From an uncultured Bacilli bacterium (GTDB lineage Bacteria; Bacillota_I; Bacilli_A; RF39; UBA660): a stretch of 28,828 nt of DNA. How positions within the stretch are numbered: position 1 is the first letter of the stretch; each line of letters opens with the position of its first letter. The DNA lies in assembly GCA_947600015.1 (NCBI GenBank), contig CANQFX010000004.1:1-28828 (forward strand). Direction: 5' to 3'. The translations under genes were made by a program, and so were the position numbers. This document shows, piece by piece, positions 1 to 7,731 of this stretch. The notes beneath the pieces are model-generated. The model searched no databases and was not told the DNA's origin. It saw only the letters and a program-made list of their open reading frames with translations.

Positions 1-1
1 A

Positions 2-301
2 ACAATTGTTGTTGAGATGGCTCTTTCTCCGAAAAGTAATAGTGCTCATGTTGCTTTTGATCAAGCGCTTTTAGATATCGAACAAGGCAATGTTGGAACC
101 ATTCCTCCACATATCAAAACGGACGCAACAGATTATCGCTATCCACATGATTATCCTGGTGCTTATGTAGTTCAACAATACCTTCCAGATCGCATTAAAA
201 ACAAAAAATATTACCAACCAAAAGCAATTGGCTATGAACGCCGGCTAAAAGAAATCTATGAACGGTTAGAACAAATTAAAAAGAATTATTTTAATACGTA
301 A
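2..301 (+). CDS. rarA: RarA/MgsA replication-associated recombination AAA+ ATPase, C-terminal fragment
   Basis: The frame is open from base 2 through the stop at 299-301, so this is the 3' end of a gene that begins outside the window; the ATG at 17 is internal. The visible 99 or so residues carry the C-terminal signature of the RarA/MgsA/WRNIP1 family: a segment like LSPKSNSAH, then YPHDYPGAYVVQQYLP, then KKYYQP and a basic helical tail. RarA is a clamp-loader-like ATPase that acts at stalled replication forks with SSB and the replisome. The AAA+ core with its Walker motifs lies upstream and cannot be seen. The gene ends directly against a hairpin terminator shared with the convergent holA operon. 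Family assignment rests on the tail motifs alone. Confidence 0.85.
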   Translation, partial: TIVVEMALSPKSNSAHVAFDQALLDIEQGNVGTIPPHIKTDATDYRYPHDYPGAYVVQQYLPDRIKNKKYYQPKAIGYERRLKEIYERLEQIKKNYFNT

Positions 302-325
302 AAACACCACTGTTTGTGGTGTTTT
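301..325. terminator. Bidirectional intrinsic terminator between rarA and holA
   Basis: A perfect 10-bp inverted repeat, AAAACACCAC at 301-310 and GTGGTGTTTT at 316-325, surrounds a 5-base loop. It has an A-run on the left and a T-run on the right, so it can terminate both the plus-strand rarA transcript and the minus-strand holA transcript. The left arm begins at the last base of the rarA stop codon. Confidence 0.9.
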
Positions 326-327
326 CA

Positions 328-1263
328 TTATAAATTTAAGATAAATAATTCTAGTAAGTGATCTGCATTTATTTCACTTGTTTTTATTTTTAAATCCATA
401 TCAGCAAGAGTGATGATGATATGTAGTAGGTCTTTTTTCTCATAATAATAAGTTAATTCTTGGGTTTTCATAATTCGGTATGGTTTTTCTTTTAATATTT
501 GTGCCATTTCTTCTTTATGATATCCTCTTTCTTCTAACACTTTTACTTGATATAATAAACGAAATTGACTAGCAAGGAGTCCAATGAGTGAGATTGGTTC
601 GGTATGATATTTTCGTATTTCTTGGTATTGTTCTAGGGCTTCTTTTTTCTTTTTTTGACAAAGATTTGTAACGAAATCATAGGGTGGTTTTGCTTCGTCT
701 TCTAATTTTTCTACTACTAACTCTTTCACATCTTCTAGTTGAATTTCTTTGGTATCGCTTCGATAGGCTTTTAACTTTTCACATTCTTGATGTAGTTTTG
801 TCATATCATCTTTACAGTATTGTTCTAATAACTGTGCTACTTCAGGACGATATTGATATTCCTTTAACTCTTCTTGTATCAAACCTTTTGCGTTTGGTGC
901 TAATTTTTTATATTGTAAATGAGACTTCAATTCTTTTGTTATTTTTTTTCGTTCATCTAGTTTTTTTGCTGTAATAATTAATATATTATCGGTATTGGGA
1001 TCTTTTATATATTGAAATAAATGGGCTATATTTTCTTTTTCTTTTTCCAAATCTAAGCATTCTATATTTTTAATTAATATTACTTTATGTGGCGTTAGGA
1101 AATTATATGTATCTAAATCTTCTAAGGCATGATTAAATTCCGTTTCTTCTAAGTCATAAGTATTGATTTCTATGTCAGATATTTGATGGTGGTCTATGAT
1201 TTCTTCTATTTCTTTTTGAATTGCATAAAAATCATTACTTTCAATGAGATAATTAGGCTTCAT
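328..1263 (-). CDS. holA: DNA polymerase III, delta subunit
   Basis: The 311-residue protein matches the size and layout of the HolA/YqeN family: an N-terminal domain beginning MKPNYLIESND with the hydrophobic strand HKVILIKNIECL, a divergent AAA+ core (ILIITAKKLDERKKITKEL), and an all-helical C-terminal collar (ISLIGLLASQFRLLYQV). Delta is the clamp-loader wrench that opens the beta sliding clamp during replication. As is usual for delta, no functional Walker A motif is present. The start codon lies inside the 3' end of alaS (11-base overlap) with only a weak purine-rich stretch upstream, so it is probably translated by coupling. It is the last gene of the T-box operon and ends at the terminator shared with rarA. 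Confidence 0.9.
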   Translation of the reverse strand: MKPNYLIESNDFYAIQKEIEEIIDHHQISDIEINTYDLEETEFNHALEDLDTYNFLTPHKVILIKNIECLDLEKEKENIAHLFQYIKDPNTDNILIITAKKLDERKKITKELKSHLQYKKLAPNAKGLIQEELKEYQYRPEVAQLLEQYCKDDMTKLHQECEKLKAYRSDTKEIQLEDVKELVVEKLEDEAKPPYDFVTNLCQKKKKEALEQYQEIRKYHTEPISLIGLLASQFRLLYQVKVLEERGYHKEEMAQILKEKPYRIMKTQELTYYYEKKDLLHIIITLADMDLKIKTSEINADHLLELFILNL

Positions 1264-3946
1264 GTTTTAATACTTTCTCAATATGAATAAATATTTCGTC
1301 TAATTTTTCGACTGTTTTTCCTCCTCCTTGGGCAAAGGTAGGACTTCCTCCCCCATTACCTAATGAAGAAATAGAAGCATCTTTCACAATCAACCCAGCA
1401 TTTGCATGACAATTACTGCGTGCTAAAAAGTTTACACTACCATCCTCTTTGATATTTGCAAAGAAAATAAATCCATTCTCCATACTAGCAATTAGTGCAT
1501 CGGCAATCGATTTTAATAAATTCATATCTTTATTTTGAAGTGTCATAATAATTCCTAATGTTCCTTGATAATCCTTGATATGCTCTTTATAAATATCTAA
1601 ATTTTCTAATGTTTTTTTCTCTCTTGCTTCAAAGAATTTTTTCTCTAGATTTTTTACTTCTTGCTGAATATATTGTAGTTCATTTTTATTATAGATAATA
1701 TCTTTGTAAGAAATTGGTTTTGGATTATTAATCGAAGCATCAAAATCTAGCTTTATTCCCATGCCCCTAGCCTCTTCTACTAGTTCTTTTGCTTTTAATA
1801 ATAATTTGATCATTTCATCATAATAAGGTTTTATCATTTCAAATAATGTATCTTCTACACGATCTCCTGTTGTTGCTTCTATACGGTATACATTACTTCC
1901 TTTTGATTCACAAGCACAAATAGCAAATGGACCAATATCTTTGGTATTTGAAGTATGGGTTCCTCCACATAATTCGATTGATTTACCAATTTTTACAACT
2001 CTTACCATATCTCCATATTTTTCATCAAATAAAGCCATAGCACCTAATTCTTTGGCCTTCTCTAGTGGCATTACTTCTGTTGATACGATTAGGTTTTCCG
2101 CAATCATGTCATTCGCAAATTTTTCTACTTCTATCAGTTTTTCGTCGTTTATTTTGCCAGAGTAAGTAAAATCAAAACGTAATTTTCGGTCATCCACATA
2201 ACTACCCGCTTGCTTAATTGTGTTAGAGATTACTTGTTGTAGTGAGTATTGTAAAATATGTACACTAGAGTGATGATATTCAATTTTTTTTCTACGGTCT
2301 TTGTCTAGCACTAATTCACATTCTTCGTGATTTCGAATTACACCATCCAATAATTTTACTTTATGAATGTGTTGCCCATTGGGTCCTTTAAAAACATCTA
2401 GGACACGAGCTTTAAAGTTTTTACCAATAATCATTCCCGTATCACTAACTTGTCCTCCAGATTCTGCATAGAAACAAGTTCGATCTAAAGCAAGATAGGT
2501 ATCATGATCGATTTCATCAACAATTTCTTCTTTTGAGAAGATCGCAATAATATGGCTTTTTAGACGATAAATGCCATATACAAATTGACTGTTTTCTTTA
2601 AAATCTAAAAGAACTTTCTTCTGCTCTGCCATCTGACTTTTATTTTTCGCATTCTTCTTGGCTAATTCTTTTTGCATAGTCATATATTGATTAAATTCTT
2701 CTTCAGAAACTCGATAACCAAGTTCGGCAAGATACTCTTCTGTAAGTTCAAAAGGGAATCCATAGGTATCATATAATTTGAATGCTTCTTCCCCACTAAT
2801 GTATCCATCTGGTGATGCTTTTACTAATTCTTTTAGTCTTCTTTCCCCTGCTTCTAATGTTTTTAAGAACAATTTTTCTTCTTCTAATACAATGGTTTCG
2901 ATGCTTGCTCTTTTTTCTACTAAATAAGGATAAGCTTCTTTCATGACATCGATTACATCACTTACGATTTTATACATAAAAGGACATTCCAATCCAAGAT
3001 GTTTTCCGAAGCGTACACTTCGACGAAGAAGGCGTCTTAATACGTATCCTCGACCAATATTTTCAAAACAAGCACCATCCGCTAAAGCAAAAGTGATTGC
3101 TCGAATGTGATCTGCAATAATTTTATATTCTTTTTGCCCCGTATATAATGCTCCAGATAATTCTTCAATATGCTGGATTATTGGTTGAAATAAGTCTGTT
3201 TCAAAATTACTATCCACTCCTTGGAAAATACAACACCAACGTTCTAATCCTGCGCCAGTATCAATATTTTTACTTGGTAGTTCTTGATACTCTTCTCTTT
3301 TTAATCCTGCTTTTGCATTATATTGACTAAAAACATTATTCCAAATTTCTACATAACGTTCTTGATCTTCATCTCTTTTTAATTTGCCTAATGCTGTATG
3401 ATCTTTGTCATATTTTTCTCCCCGATCAAAGAAAATTTCACTATCTGGCCCACAAGGACCTTCCCCAATTTCCCAAAAGTTTTCCGAAAGTGGAATGATG
3501 TGAGTAGGATTTAAACCCACTTCTTCCCATTTCTTTTGGGCAACGGTATCTTCGGGATAAACTGTTACATATAATAAATCTTTATCAATATCAAAATAAT
3601 CCTTACTCGTTAACAATTCAAATGCATATTCAATGGCTTCTTCTTTAAAATAATCTCCAATAGAAAAATTTCCCATCATTTCGAAAAAAGTTTGATGGCG
3701 TTTTGTTATGCCTACATTATCTATATCATTTGTACGAATACATTTTTGAATGTTAACAATTCTTCTTTCTTCTGGTACTTTTCTGCCATCAAAATATTTT
3801 TTTAAAGGGGCTACTCCTGCGTTAATCCATAAAAGACTGTTATCATTTATGGGAATGAGAGAAGCACTTTCTTGTCTTTTATGCCCTTTTTCTATAAAAA
3901 AGCGAAACCAAGTGTTTCTAATGTCATTATGAGACATATATTTCAT
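1253..3946 (-). CDS. alaS: Alanine--tRNA ligase (AlaRS)
   Basis: Full-length class II alanyl-tRNA synthetase of 897 residues. The catalytic core has the family block RHQTFFEMMGNFSIGDYF around residues 83-100 and the class II segment GAGLERW near 231-237. The editing domain shows HSSVH at 559-563 and CGGTH at 660-664, the metal-binding residues that clear Ser- and Gly-mischarged tRNA. The C-Ala domain ends with the glycine-rich GGGSPTFAQGGGK. It charges tRNA-Ala in the cytoplasm. The start has an AGGAG site about nine bases upstream and overlaps the previous kinase stop (ATGA). The alanine-specific T-box at the head of the operon (5071-5250) is the likely control. Confidence 0.97.
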   Translation of the reverse strand: MKYMSHNDIRNTWFRFFIEKGHKRQESASLIPINDNSLLWINAGVAPLKKYFDGRKVPEERRIVNIQKCIRTNDIDNVGITKRHQTFFEMMGNFSIGDYFKEEAIEYAFELLTSKDYFDIDKDLLYVTVYPEDTVAQKKWEEVGLNPTHIIPLSENFWEIGEGPCGPDSEIFFDRGEKYDKDHTALGKLKRDEDQERYVEIWNNVFSQYNAKAGLKREEYQELPSKNIDTGAGLERWCCIFQGVDSNFETDLFQPIIQHIEELSGALYTGQKEYKIIADHIRAITFALADGACFENIGRGYVLRRLLRRSVRFGKHLGLECPFMYKIVSDVIDVMKEAYPYLVEKRASIETIVLEEEKLFLKTLEAGERRLKELVKASPDGYISGEEAFKLYDTYGFPFELTEEYLAELGYRVSEEEFNQYMTMQKELAKKNAKNKSQMAEQKKVLLDFKENSQFVYGIYRLKSHIIAIFSKEEIVDEIDHDTYLALDRTCFYAESGGQVSDTGMIIGKNFKARVLDVFKGPNGQHIHKVKLLDGVIRNHEECELVLDKDRRKKIEYHHSSVHILQYSLQQVISNTIKQAGSYVDDRKLRFDFTYSGKINDEKLIEVEKFANDMIAENLIVSTEVMPLEKAKELGAMALFDEKYGDMVRVVKIGKSIELCGGTHTSNTKDIGPFAICACESKGSNVYRIEATTGDRVEDTLFEMIKPYYDEMIKLLLKAKELVEEARGMGIKLDFDASINNPKPISYKDIIYNKNELQYIQQEVKNLEKKFFEAREKKTLENLDIYKEHIKDYQGTLGIIMTLQNKDMNLLKSIADALIASMENGFIFFANIKEDGSVNFLARSNCHANAGLIVKDASISSLGNGGGSPTFAQGGGKTVEKLDEIFIHIEKVLKHEA

Positions 3947-4506
3947 TTTACTTCACTCCTTTTTTCTATGTTTGCAATAATTTCTTCTAAGCGTTGAATA
4001 TAGTTTTCTATACTTCCGTTATTTAAAATGTAATAATCGGCAAAGGCAATGGGACCACCTTTGGCTGTATTTTCAATTTCCGTAATATCTCGTTTAACAA
4101 TTTCTTCTTTCGAAAAAGGTCGTTCTTCTCTTTTGCCTACACGTTCATAGCGTAAATCTTTATCCGCACAAATGCATATCATTTTTAAGGCAGCACCATA
4201 TTTTTCTTTTAAAATTAAATATTCATCCCAAGAATATAGACCATCTAATACGGTATCACCAGTTTGATAGGTATGATCAATATCATCTAATAAAAGCATT
4301 GCTACGGCACCCATTCCATATTCTTTTCGTATTTTTTCTCGGTATTCTTTTTGACTATCTGGGGTAATTTCAATTCCTTCTTTTTTCATGCGATCATATA
4401 TTACGCCCCCAAAATAAATTTTGTTCCATCCTTTTTTTTCTAAATAATCGGTAGCGATACTTTTCCCACTACCACTCATACCTACAATCGCAATTAACTG
4501 ATTCAT
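3943..4506 (-). CDS. P-loop nucleotide kinase-like protein (dephospho-CoA-kinase/UPF0200-like)
   Basis: A 187-residue P-loop protein with a canonical Walker A at the N terminus (GMSGSGKS, about residues 9-16). A lid-like basic segment, ERVGKREERPFSKEE, follows near residue 125, and then DITEIENTAKGGPIAFADYYILNNGS, the layout of the dephospho-CoA kinase/UPF0200 group of small-molecule kinases. The start has AAGGAG seven bases upstream and overlaps the upstream kinase stop as ATGA; its own stop overlaps the alaS start the same way. Position alone suggests a nucleotide or cofactor phosphorylation role co-regulated with alanyl-tRNA charging. The substrate is not known; it may not be a genuine CoaE. 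Confidence 0.65.
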   Translation of the reverse strand: MNQLIAIVGMSGSGKSIATDYLEKKGWNKIYFGGVIYDRMKKEGIEITPDSQKEYREKIRKEYGMGAVAMLLLDDIDHTYQTGDTVLDGLYSWDEYLILKEKYGAALKMICICADKDLRYERVGKREERPFSKEEIVKRDITEIENTAKGGPIAFADYYILNNGSIENYIQRLEEIIANIEKRSEVK

Positions 4507-5054
4507 ATGATATCTCCTTTCGTTTCTTCCTGTTCTACTATTTCTTGTGCCGCTCGTTTTAGACTTTCTAGACTAATATTTTCTATTTCATAATCAAAGT
4601 CTTTTAGATTTTGTATTTCTTGTTCTGTAATGTGGTTTTTCTCTTCTTCTGATAGACCATTATCATATTGTTTTCTACTTAAACGAATGGTTACAACATC
4701 TGAATAATTTCTTTTAAAGTATTGAAATTCCATTGCTAATCGAGCATCGGTAATAATAAATACATCAAAAAAATTACTTAATATTTCGATATCTTCTGCA
4801 ATTCTATCTAATAAGAATGTTTCTTTTTTTAATTTATTTTTAATAATTTCAATTCCCATTTTTTGTAAAAATTCTCTTGGTTTTTCTCCGTTTTGAAAAT
4901 CCCAATCAAAATAAGTTCTAGCATAACAATATAGTGGTTCTGTGATTTGCATCACACATGGTTTATAACCATATTTTTTTGCTTCTTCACGAAGATAAGT
5001 CCCAAACGTATTTTTTCCGCTTTTTGCAGCACCGCCAATGACATAAATTTTCAT
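4503..5054 (-). CDS. Deoxynucleoside monophosphate kinase-like P-loop protein
   Basis: From the chosen start the protein is 183 residues, beginning MKIYVIGGAAKSGKNTFG. The P-loop ends in GKNT instead of GKS/T, as in dNMP kinases of phage T4 gene 1 type and their bacterial relatives. A later VFIITDARLAMEFQYFK segment resembles the Walker B strand and following helix, and VTIRLSR the next strand. An upstream ATG at 5084 is open, but AAGGAGG at 5061-5067 sits six bases before the ATG at 5054 and three before the ATG at 5057, so 5054 is preferred. It is the first gene after the T-box leader and overlaps the next kinase by ATGA. The nucleotide substrate is inferred from the family only. Confidence 0.65.
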   Translation of the reverse strand: MKIYVIGGAAKSGKNTFGTYLREEAKKYGYKPCVMQITEPLYCYARTYFDWDFQNGEKPREFLQKMGIEIIKNKLKKETFLLDRIAEDIEILSNFFDVFIITDARLAMEFQYFKRNYSDVVTIRLSRKQYDNGLSEEEKNHITEQEIQNLKDFDYEIENISLESLKRAAQEIVEQEETKGDII

Positions 5055-5070
5055 CATTCCCCTCCTTACC

Positions 5071-5250
5071 AAAGAAAAGACCACGATAGGAGGACATCTC
5101 TGCCCGGTACCATCCTACCTGGTCTTATTTTTTATAACGGCTTGGCCGATAAAACTCAAAAAGTAGCTTTCTTAAAATCATGAACATTCATTCCCAGCAA
5201 CATGAACTCTCTTTCGAACATTGATTTTAATACTCTTCTTTTTGTCTTCG
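5071..5250 (-). promoter_or_regulatory. Alanine-specific T-box riboswitch leader
   Basis: Read on the minus strand, Stem I begins with CAAAAAG (5244-5238) pairing with CTTTTTG. Next are a specifier loop whose 5' side contains AGTA and whose 3' side contains GCT followed by A (GCT at 5167-5165), an upper helix AAAATCA/TGATTTT, and the distal AGAGAG-containing hairpin. Stem III is CGGC-CAA-GCCG (5148-5138). The T-box AGGATGGTACC (minus strand, 5116-5106) carries the TGGT bulge that would read the ACCA end of uncharged tRNA. The antiterminator pairs TAGGA with TCCTA and GGGC with GTCC. GCU is an alanine codon, matching alaS two genes downstream. An outer helix AAGACCA/TGGTCTT followed by TTTTC could act as terminator; see findings for possible ribosome-site sequestration. 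Confidence 0.88.
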
Positions 5251-5252
5251 TT

Positions 5253-6416
5253 TTATTCACTTTCTATTTTTTCTCCAGTTACCTTATAACGGATATCTAC
5301 TTTCTCATTAATGAACATCATAATTACTTTTAATGAAGCAATCACTGGAGTTGCAATAATCATTCCTATAATACCAAAGAAATGTTGGAAAATCAATAGT
5401 CCAATCATAATTGTGACAGGATGTAATTTCATGGTGTGTCCCATAATTAATGGTTGATAAAAGTTGTTTTCTAATAGTTGAACTACTAAAATTGAAATTA
5501 TACAACAAATTCCTACTAGTGGAGACATCGTAAACCCAACAATTACTGCAGGGATTGCTCCAATATAAGGTCCAAAATATGGGATGATATCTGTAATTGC
5601 ACAAAATAAGGCAAAGATTAATGGTGCTTTTAAACCAGCCAACGTAAGGCCAATACTTTGTGTAATAAAGACTAGTATCATTACGGAAAATACTCCTTGG
5701 ACATAACTGCGTAAGGAACTATTAATTCGTGCGGTTAATTCGTGATAATTGTCTTTCCAATTTTTAGGAAGTATATTTGCCATTCCTTCATTTAATTTAT
5801 TAAAATCAAATAACATGTAAAAACCAATCATAAATCCTAAAATTAATGTCGTTCCTCCGCTAATGATAGATTTACCAAAAGAAAGAACGGTATTTGGTAA
5901 ATTTGTGGTGATGCCACTACCAAAGGCTTCAATACTATTATAAATTTGTTCTTTTACTGCTTTGATGTTTAATGCTTGATGATTATCAAAGGCATCAAAA
6001 ATTCGATTCATAAAGTCTTTTAATTCATTTAATATCTCTGGTATCGTTCCAATAAAATCTTTGATTTGATCTAAAAACGTAGGAAGTAATAAATAAAGTA
6101 ATAAAAATAAGATACCAATCAAAGCAAGATAGACAATAATACAACCTAGGATGCGAGGTACTTTCCTTTTTTCTAGCCAAACAACAATGGGATCACAAAG
6201 CCAAGCAATTAATAATCCAATAAAAATTGGTGATATGACAATCACAAAATCTTTTAAAATTCCAAGGATTTTCCATTCTTTTAATAAATAAGTTCCTAGT
6301 AATACCAAGGCAATGATAGCCATAATATAGGCAATACTAATAAATTTTCGTCCGGTATTTAAAATTTCGTTTAGGCTTCCAATGTCAATTTCTTTTTCTT
6401 TTTTCTTTTTAAACAT
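5253..6416 (-). CDS. AI-2E/PerM-family membrane permease
   Basis: A 387-residue polytopic membrane protein with a lysine-rich cytoplasmic N terminus (MFKKKKEKEID) and about eight hydrophobic segments. Three lie before residue 115, and the rest follow an amphipathic middle region (FIGTIPEILNELKDFMNRIF). The C-terminal half carries the family block around ITDIIPYFGPYIGAIPAVIVG, diagnostic of AI-2E transporters (PerM/YrrI/YtvI). Members have been linked to AI-2 export, sodium-proton exchange or general permease roles; substrate cannot be told here. It lies just upstream of the T-box operon, and in Bacillus subtilis the homologue yrrI also sits near alaS. TAAGGAGG lies just upstream of the start. 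Confidence 0.9.
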   Translation of the reverse strand: MFKKKKEKEIDIGSLNEILNTGRKFISIAYIMAIIALVLLGTYLLKEWKILGILKDFVIVISPIFIGLLIAWLCDPIVVWLEKRKVPRILGCIIVYLALIGILFLLLYLLLPTFLDQIKDFIGTIPEILNELKDFMNRIFDAFDNHQALNIKAVKEQIYNSIEAFGSGITTNLPNTVLSFGKSIISGGTTLILGFMIGFYMLFDFNKLNEGMANILPKNWKDNYHELTARINSSLRSYVQGVFSVMILVFITQSIGLTLAGLKAPLIFALFCAITDIIPYFGPYIGAIPAVIVGFTMSPLVGICCIISILVVQLLENNFYQPLIMGHTMKLHPVTIMIGLLIFQHFFGIIGMIIATPVIASLKVIMMFINEKVDIRYKVTGEKIESE

Positions 6417-6435
6417 TTTAATCCTCCTTAGTTAA

Positions 6436-6444
6436 AGTATACCA
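6436..6444 (-). promoter_or_regulatory. Probable extended -10 promoter for the AI-2E permease gene
   Basis: On the minus strand TGGTATACT forms an extended -10 element about 20 bases before the permease start. No good -35 box is seen at the expected distance (TAGCGT), which is typical of extended -10 promoters. Confidence 0.5.
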
Positions 6445-6451
6445 CATCTAC

Positions 6452-6480
6452 TGGAAATACGCTATTATTTCTAGTATAAT
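6452..6480 (+). promoter_or_regulatory. SigA-type promoter for the YigZ-family gene
   Basis: TGGAAA at 6452-6457, a 17-base spacer and a perfect TATAAT at 6475-6480 lie 16 bases before the plus-strand start codon at 6497. The GGTGAG just before the ATG is the ribosome site. Confidence 0.7.
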
Positions 6481-6496
6481 ATTTTTAGGTGAGTTT

Positions 6497-7072
6497 ATGA
6501 AAACGATAAAAGAAAGAGTTGAAAATGAAATAGTCATTAAAAATTCTCGATTTATTACGTTATTATTGAAACTAAATCATAGTGAGGAAGTAAATTTCTA
6601 TTTAGAAGAAGCCAAAAAAAATTATCCTAAGGCGACCCATTATTGTTACTGTTATCGAATTGGTGATTTCCAAAAGTTTAGTGACGATAAAGAACCAGGA
6701 GGAACCGCAGGATTACCAATGTTACATGTGTTAGAAAAAGAAAACATTACTTCTATTTTAGCTATTACTATACGTTATTTTGGAGGAATAAAATTAGGTG
6801 CAGGAGGATTGGTTCGTGCCTATACCAAATCACTTACAAAAGCACTAGAAAAAGCAGAAATCATTAATCTAGTCTCAGGGTATTTGGTCCAAATCGAAAT
6901 TCCTTATGAAGAAGAAAAGGAACTAATTTATTTATTAAAACACTGTCTTATTATCAAAAAAGATTATCAAGAAACCGTGATCTATCAAGTAGAAATTCCT
7001 CAGTCCTTTATCGATAAAATTTCTAAATATTCCTATCAGATTATAAAAGAAATCCAAGTAATTTCTACATAA
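6497..7072 (+). CDS. YigZ/IMPACT family protein
   Basis: The 191-residue protein has the two-domain layout of the YigZ/YvyE (IMPACT/UPF0029) family. The N-terminal domain, about residues 1-115, shows the signature KFSDDKEPGGTAGLPML and then ITIRYFGGIKLGAGGLVRAYTKS, the most diagnostic stretch of the family. The C-terminal ferredoxin-like domain, about residues 125-190, is DUF1949-like. Eukaryotic IMPACT regulates GCN2; the bacterial role is unclear. The gene is monocistronic, divergent from the AI-2E permease, and ends at a terminator shared with the convergent tdk. Confidence 0.92.
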   Translation: MKTIKERVENEIVIKNSRFITLLLKLNHSEEVNFYLEEAKKNYPKATHYCYCYRIGDFQKFSDDKEPGGTAGLPMLHVLEKENITSILAITIRYFGGIKLGAGGLVRAYTKSLTKALEKAEIINLVSGYLVQIEIPYEEEKELIYLLKHCLIIKKDYQETVIYQVEIPQSFIDKISKYSYQIIKEIQVIST

Positions 7073-7096
7073 AAAGACCCTTTTATAGAGTCTTTT
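7072..7096. terminator. Bidirectional intrinsic terminator between the YigZ gene and tdk
   Basis: AAAAGAC at 7072-7078 pairs with GTCTTTT at 7090-7096. An A-run lies on the left and T-rich sequence on the right. The tdk stop codon (7083-7085) is inside the loop, so the two genes share the structure. Confidence 0.75.
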
Positions 7097-7682
7097 GTTT
7101 TTCTTCCCATTTTTTCTTTTCTTTCAAAAAACAATAGTGACAAAGAGGTTCATAGATTACCGAATTTTCCCCATCGATTACTACTTGTTCTCCAGAAAAA
7201 GAATATTCGTGATTGACGATTCGAGCATTGAATGATGCTTTTCTCCCACATTTACAGATGGTTTTCATTTCTTCTATGGATTGGGCAATTTCTAATAATC
7301 TAGTTGCGCCAGGAAATCCATTTCCTTGAAAATCCACTCGTAATCCGTAGCAGATAACAGGAATATCTAATTGTACTACGATTTCTAATAATTGATCTAT
7401 TTGCTTTCGTTCTAGAAATTGGGCTTCATCTACTAAAATGCAATCGATTCCTTTCGTGTGTTCTATCGCATAATCAAAAATATTTTCCTTTTTTTCAATT
7501 AAATGATCTACTTTCCGTTTTAAGCCAATCCGAGATACAATTTTATCTTCTCCCTTTGTATCCATTTTTGGTTTTATTACCAATACTTTTTTTCCTTGTT
7601 CTTCATAGTTATGTGCTACTTGTAATAAGATTGCCGTTTTTCCACTGTTCATTGCACCATAACGAAAATATAACTTTGCCAT
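7083..7682 (-). CDS. tdk: Thymidine kinase (type II)
   Basis: A 199-residue type II thymidine kinase. The P-loop is GAMNSGKT at residues 9-16. DEAQF at 85-89 holds the Walker B aspartate and catalytic glutamate, and DFQGNGFPG at 117-125 is the nearby conserved loop. Four zinc-ribbon cysteines are at 143, 145, 181 and 184, and a lasso region ends with the substrate-contacting YEPLCHYC. It salvages thymidine to dTMP in the cytoplasm. AGAGG lies nine bases before the start. It sits just downstream of sigE but has its own candidate promoter (7703-7731), so it is probably a separate unit. Confidence 0.96.
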   Translation of the reverse strand: MAKLYFRYGAMNSGKTAILLQVAHNYEEQGKKVLVIKPKMDTKGEDKIVSRIGLKRKVDHLIEKKENIFDYAIEHTKGIDCILVDEAQFLERKQIDQLLEIVVQLDIPVICYGLRVDFQGNGFPGATRLLEIAQSIEEMKTICKCGRKASFNARIVNHEYSFSGEQVVIDGENSVIYEPLCHYCFLKEKKKWEEKQKTL

Positions 7683-7702
7683 AACTTCTAACCTCTTTTA
7701 TT

Positions 7703-7731
7703 ATTATAACAAATTCAACTATAGTTGACTA
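7703..7731 (-). promoter_or_regulatory. SigA-type promoter for tdk overlapping a 14-bp palindrome
   Basis: On the minus strand TAGTCA (7731-7726), a 17-base spacer and TATAAT (7708-7703) lie about 20 bases before the tdk start. The spacer and the edge of the -35 box hold the perfect palindrome TCAACTATAGTTGA (7715-7728), which also contains the sigE stop codon. Confidence 0.6.

Noticed and set aside
684..974. Plus-strand hydrophobic frame inside holA
   Set aside because: Leucine-rich shadow of a lysine/glutamate-rich coding strand; holA is clear on the other strand.
4947..5183. Plus-strand open frame over the T-box
   Set aside because: It is antisense to the riboswitch and the kinase start, has no ribosome site and low-complexity sequence.
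5308..5604. Second minus-strand frame inside the AI-2E permease gene
   Set aside because: Overlaps a convincing permease in another frame and has no ribosome site.
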